Assembly: GCA_028288545.1 (NCBI GenBank)
Contig: JAQBNQ010000345.1
Span: forward strand, 1-8,399
Reading direction: 5' to 3'
Length of the DNA: 8,399 bases
Source: Bacteroidota bacterium
GTDB taxonomy: Bacteria > Bacteroidota > Bacteroidia > Chitinophagales > LD1
Shown here: piece by piece, positions 5,281-8,399 of the stretch
Position numbering within the stretch: the stretch's first letter is position 1
Layout: each line of letters starts with the position of its first letter
Program-made: the position numbers and the translations under genes
Notes under the pieces: generated by a model
What the model was told of the DNA's origin: nothing
The model's database searches: none
Seen by the model: only the letters and a program-made list of their open reading frames with translations

Positions 5281-8200
5281 TTACTTGATGTTATAGATAA
5301 ACACCTTTTTAGATGTTACCTTATCTTCGTTCTTAACGCTAACAATCAGGTAAGATGCTTCTATGTTACCAATTTCCTTTTGATAAACTAAACTGTTGGT
5401 AAACTTCTCGTTGCTTATCTGCTGGCCAAGTATGTTGTATATGCTAATTACGGCATCTACCTTCTGCAATCCTCTAAAGTCAACAAATACCTTGTTTTCG
5501 TTGCTCCAGATTCCAATGCTCTTGTTCTCAACAATACTGTTCAATCCTGTTGCCAGGGCGTTTACAGTAATATTTTGCGAAGCCGTTGATGTACAGCCCG
5601 ACAGGTTGGTTACAGTCAGCACAACAGTATAGGTTCCCGGCGTATTGTAAGCGTAGTTTACAGTAGCTCCGCTTTCAGTTTGGCCGTTGCCCATGTTCCA
5701 GTTGTAGCTGGTAGCATTGGTTGTGGTAGAGGTCAGTATTATGTTCTGCGCATCCTGCACAGTAGTACCTGATGTAGTAAACGAAGCCGTAATAGGATCC
5801 GGACCATTTACCTGTACCATTTCTGTTACAGTGTAATTGTTTATGTCAGTTAAAGTAAGCGTATAAGTACCTGCAGGTGCAGTTACGGCCAATGGACTTG
5901 TTTGATTCAATACACCACTTCCTATCACAGCATTGTTGTTATCGGTAATAGTGTAGTTCCAGTTGGCAGTACCCGGTTGTGTTACATTAATAACACCTTG
6001 CGTTGTACATCCTGCGTCAGTTATTGCTGTAACTGCTGCAGGGGTAAAGTGCAATACAAAGCGCTCACGTGCATCGCCGCTATCGGCAGTAAAGCTGTAA
6101 TCACCGCTTCTTACATCATGCATAATATGCATCACCTTATCTTCCAGGTACACATAGCTTGTTGCATCAAATGTATTGATACCTGTAAAGTTAAAGTTAT
6201 AAGTTGCGTTAGCACCTGGCTCAAAACCTACCGGTACAGTGCTTGTTTGTGCAATGTCATGTAACACGTTTCTCGACATCCATTTTCCATTGCTTTCGCT
6301 GTAAAGAGTATGTCTGTTTAATGTACCTGATGGTTTGTCAGCATCGTATTGCGTATCAAACTGATCGGTTGCAGCAGTATTAAAGGCTACTAAGGTCTGG
6401 TCAAGCAAGTGGGTAGTAGTATTCTCGGCAGTTATCTTCAACTCGTTATCATTGCTGCGGAAGAAAGTATGTGGTGCTCTTACCCTGTCGCTCGCATTCA
6501 TTACATAGTTAGCGCTTCCTCCCGGATTTGTTTTATGAACCATAAAGCCGGAGAACGGTGCAACAATTGCATCTACACCAACTAAGCCCGGCTGGTAAGT
6601 ACCTGCAAAAGGGCCGTTGGCATTCCATACCTGTATCTGGTTATCAAATCCTGCACTTGCAGTGCTGATGTCCAAAGTAGCCAGGTAAGGGTTAGATACA
6701 AGGTGCCATCCTGAGCTTACAGTGTGACCTTGTAAAGTAACGTTGCTCCAGTTAGTGTTTGTAAGGTTTGGTACTGAATAGTTAGGTGCAAGGTTTGGTG
6801 CACCGCTAAGTGTCAATATACCTGCTCCTAATCTTGCTACAGCGTATCCTACACCATTAACAGCATTTCCGCTGCTGATAGTTTCGGCGTACCACTGTGC
6901 CGAAGTACATGTAGCGCCATGTGTTTCATCCAAAGCAAGTACATTACTGTATGGCGAGTTAGCCGCTATATGCGATTCATCGCAAGTTGGAGTTGGAATA
7001 ATATAACCCGAAGTACCACTTGCACTAAACTGGCTGAATGCAGGGTTGCTAACCGGCGAACCCATAAAGTGCTGGTTATAGCTATTAGCCGAAGTACCAC
7101 CTGCATAATAACGTTGAGCATAAATAGTACCGTTCATGGTTCCTGTATAGCCCGGGCTAAAGTTGTCAATAATACCAACCTGGTTTACAGAGTTGCTGGT
7201 AAATACGATACCAGCGTTGGCTGCATCAAAGTTGCCCAGTTGCAGATCAAGCGAGTTAGAAACCTGTATTGAAGCCCCCGGTTGTGTCTTTGCACCTGCA
7301 GAGTTATTCAATCTCACGCGATCTATCTTAAGTAAGCCTGCCAGTTTTTGTTGTATTCCACCATCCAGTATAATTGAACCTGTACCGGTGATAACTCCGC
7401 TTCCACCGCCACCGCCTGTCAAATCTTTACACATAGCAACGTCGGCATTAATAGTAAGCGTAGCATTTGCATCTACCAAAAGGTTTCCGATGTTAATAGC
7501 CGAGCTTACAACCGGCTGGTTGGTTACTACATGTGGTATATGTATATCTGCCCAACATCCTACAGGGCCACCGGCCAGTGGCGTTGGTGTCCAGTTACCC
7601 ACCGTTGTCCAGTTTGCGTCAATAGCACCTGTCCACGTATAAGTAGCCGACGAGTTAACCTGCACGTAAGAAGTATCGCTTGCAGTACATCCATTTGCAT
7701 CCGTTACAGTAATGTTATAAGTACCGGTCATAGGTACAATAGCATTTGGTATAGATGGGTTTGCACTGTTGCTGCTCCATGATAACGGTCCGTTCCAGCT
7801 ATAAGAATAAGCAGTTGTTCCACCGGTTACCGTTGTAAACAGGTGAATAGTTTGAGTAGTACCATAGTAAGGTCCGTCGTTAGATGCAACTACTACCAAA
7901 ACTGCAGGTTGAGTTAAGTTTACTGTATTAGTATTGAACACACAGTTGTTACCGTCTTTTACTGTAACCGTATAACTGTTAGGCGAAAGGCTGGTATAGC
8001 TGGTAGTACCAGAATAACCTCCTCCGTTTAGCGAGTAAACATATGGTGGTGTTCCGCCACTGGCCAATGGGCTAACAGTTACCGTACCATCGTTAAATCC
8101 GTTACAAGTAACATTGGTATTAACAATACCTGCAGTTAATGAAGCCGCCGGTTCGCTAATAGTTACCGTGTTAGAGTTTATAGTACATCCGTTCGCATCT

Positions 8201-8399
8201 TTAGCAGTAACCGTGTAGGTAGTCGGTGCTAAACCTGTAAACAATAGTCCGGCCTGATAAATAGTTCCATCAACCGAGTATTGTATTGGGTTGGTACCGC
8301 CGGTAGCTGCTGTAGTTACAGTTATAGTTCCATCGTTAGCACCATGGCAATCAACATCAGTACTTGCAATTACCGGTGTTGTTAAAGAAGTAGGCTGTG
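5281..8399 (-). CDS. Large T9SS-exported surface protein with SprB-like repeats and PKD domain (5' end missing)
   Basis: The frame is open to the right edge (first full codon at 8397), so 1038 residues of a longer protein are seen; the TTG at 8244 is internal. By residue in the window: ~13-83 and ~94-163 are SprB-like repeats (C-x-G-x-N-D-G-T-x-T-V, G-G-T-x-P, Y-T-V-T-x-K-D-x-N-x-C). ~165-247 is a third Ig-like repeat. ~252-300 starts W-T-G-A-I-D-A-N-W and resembles the beta-sandwich entry of many T9SS cargos. ~300-640 is beta-rich, with G-W-H-L-V-S-N-P-Y at 563-571. ~745-785 ends E-R-F-V-L-H-F. ~866-946 is a PKD domain (Y-N-W-N-M-G-N-G-Q-T, then G-T-Y-T-V-V-L-T-V). ~951-1038 is a sorting domain lacking the usual Y-P-N-P (I-W-S-N-E-N-K-V-F-V instead) but keeping I-Y-N-I-L-G-Q and a basic end. 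SprB repeats are known from the gliding adhesin SprB, so adhesion or surface-matrix function is likely but inferred. Confidence 0.88.
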   Translation of the reverse strand, partial: QPTSLTTPVIASTDVDCHGANDGTITVTTAATGGTNPIQYSVDGTIYQAGLLFTGLAPTTYTVTAKDANGCTINSNTVTISEPAASLTAGIVNTNVTCNGFNDGTVTVSPLASGGTPPYVYSLNGGGYSGTTSYTSLSPNSYTVTVKDGNNCVFNTNTVNLTQPAVLVVVASNDGPYYGTTQTIHLFTTVTGGTTAYSYSWNGPLSWSSNSANPSIPNAIVPMTGTYNITVTDANGCTASDTSYVQVNSSATYTWTGAIDANWTTVGNWTPTPLAGGPVGCWADIHIPHVVTNQPVVSSAINIGNLLVDANATLTINADVAMCKDLTGGGGGSGVITGTGSIILDGGIQQKLAGLLKIDRVRLNNSAGAKTQPGASIQVSNSLDLQLGNFDAANAGIVFTSNSVNQVGIIDNFSPGYTGTMNGTIYAQRYYAGGTSANSYNQHFMGSPVSNPAFSQFSASGTSGYIIPTPTCDESHIAANSPYSNVLALDETHGATCTSAQWYAETISSGNAVNGVGYAVARLGAGILTLSGAPNLAPNYSVPNLTNTNWSNVTLQGHTVSSGWHLVSNPYLATLDISTASAGFDNQIQVWNANGPFAGTYQPGLVGVDAIVAPFSGFMVHKTNPGGSANYVMNASDRVRAPHTFFRSNDNELKITAENTTTHLLDQTLVAFNTAATDQFDTQYDADKPSGTLNRHTLYSESNGKWMSRNVLHDIAQTSTVPVGFEPGANATYNFNFTGINTFDATSYVYLEDKVMHIMHDVRSGDYSFTADSGDARERFVLHFTPAAVTAITDAGCTTQGVINVTQPGTANWNYTITDNNNAVIGSGVLNQTSPLAVTAPAGTYTLTLTDINNYTVTEMVQVNGPDPITASFTTSGTTVQDAQNIILTSTTTNATSYNWNMGNGQTESGATVNYAYNTPGTYTVVLTVTNLSGCTSTASQNITVNALATGLNSIVENKSIGIWSNENKVFVDFRGLQKVDAVISIYNILGQQISNEKFTNSLVYQKEIGNIEASYLIVSVKNEDKVTSKKVFIYNIK
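7909..8361 (-). repeat. Two SprB-like protein repeats (coding)
   Basis: Two successive repeats of about 70 residues (8149-8361 and 7909-8118) share C-x-G-x-N-D-G-T, a central G-G-T, Y-S-x-x-G, L-x-P-x-x-Y-T-V-T and D-x-N-x-C, followed by a Thr/Val linker ending in Q/E-P. The residues just before the first one (start Q-P-T-S-L-T) look like the end of another linker, so more copies probably lie beyond the right edge. Confidence 0.75.

Noticed and set aside
5396..7782. Several + strand open frames of 78-159 codons opposite the large surface-protein gene
   Set aside because: They lie antisense to a clearly coding frame rich in Thr/Asn/Gly codons, share no recognisable motif, and include many Cys/Ser/Thr-rich nonsense-like runs. 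They are shadows of the real gene.

Overview
The window looks like chromosomal DNA of a Bacteroidota bacterium. The evidence is the type IX secretion (T9SS) style C-terminal domains, SprB-type and PKD repeats, a tail-fibre-like protein with the Bacteroidota 'chaperone' C-terminus, a Bacteroidota-style lipoprotein start (SASCKK), and the lack of obvious Shine-Dalgarno sequences. The genus cannot be fixed from the sequence.

Left part (1-3428, + strand): a tightly packed run of five genes, nearly all for the cell envelope. In order: the 3' end of a tail-fibre-like surface protein, an outer-membrane beta-barrel candidate, a 503-residue T9SS-exported protein, a small Cys-rich lipoprotein, and a very small basic secreted protein. 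The first three are joined by two 4-bp ATGA stop/start overlaps. The last two follow after 10-bp gaps. This looks like one transcription unit that displays or secretes a surface protein. Its promoter lies outside the window.

Middle (3429-5280): a gene-poor stretch around one housekeeping gene, exodeoxyribonuclease III (xth, - strand). A degenerate heptamer tandem repeat runs into the last codons of xth. Upstream of xth is the most notable object in the window: a 663-bp segment without genes, bounded by perfect 15-bp terminal inverted repeats and flanked by a perfect 8-bp direct repeat (ATCCAAAA). This is the signature of a transposed, non-autonomous (MITE-like) element. Its interior is a tandem array of four units (three near-complete at about 170-174 bp, one 5'-truncated). 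The complete units are bounded by inverted arms, each made of two tandem CACAGATT octamers.

Right part (5228-8399, - strand): a clear intrinsic terminator and then a very long surface protein gene, open at the right edge of the window (1038 codons visible). It carries SprB-like repeats, an Ig-like repeat, a long beta-rich passenger, a PKD domain and a divergent T9SS sorting domain. It is probably a large T9SS-exported adhesin or matrix protein.

No rRNA, tRNA, CRISPR array or known defence system was seen. The best candidate for something undescribed is the repeat-array element at 4523-5201. The + strand surface operon is second.
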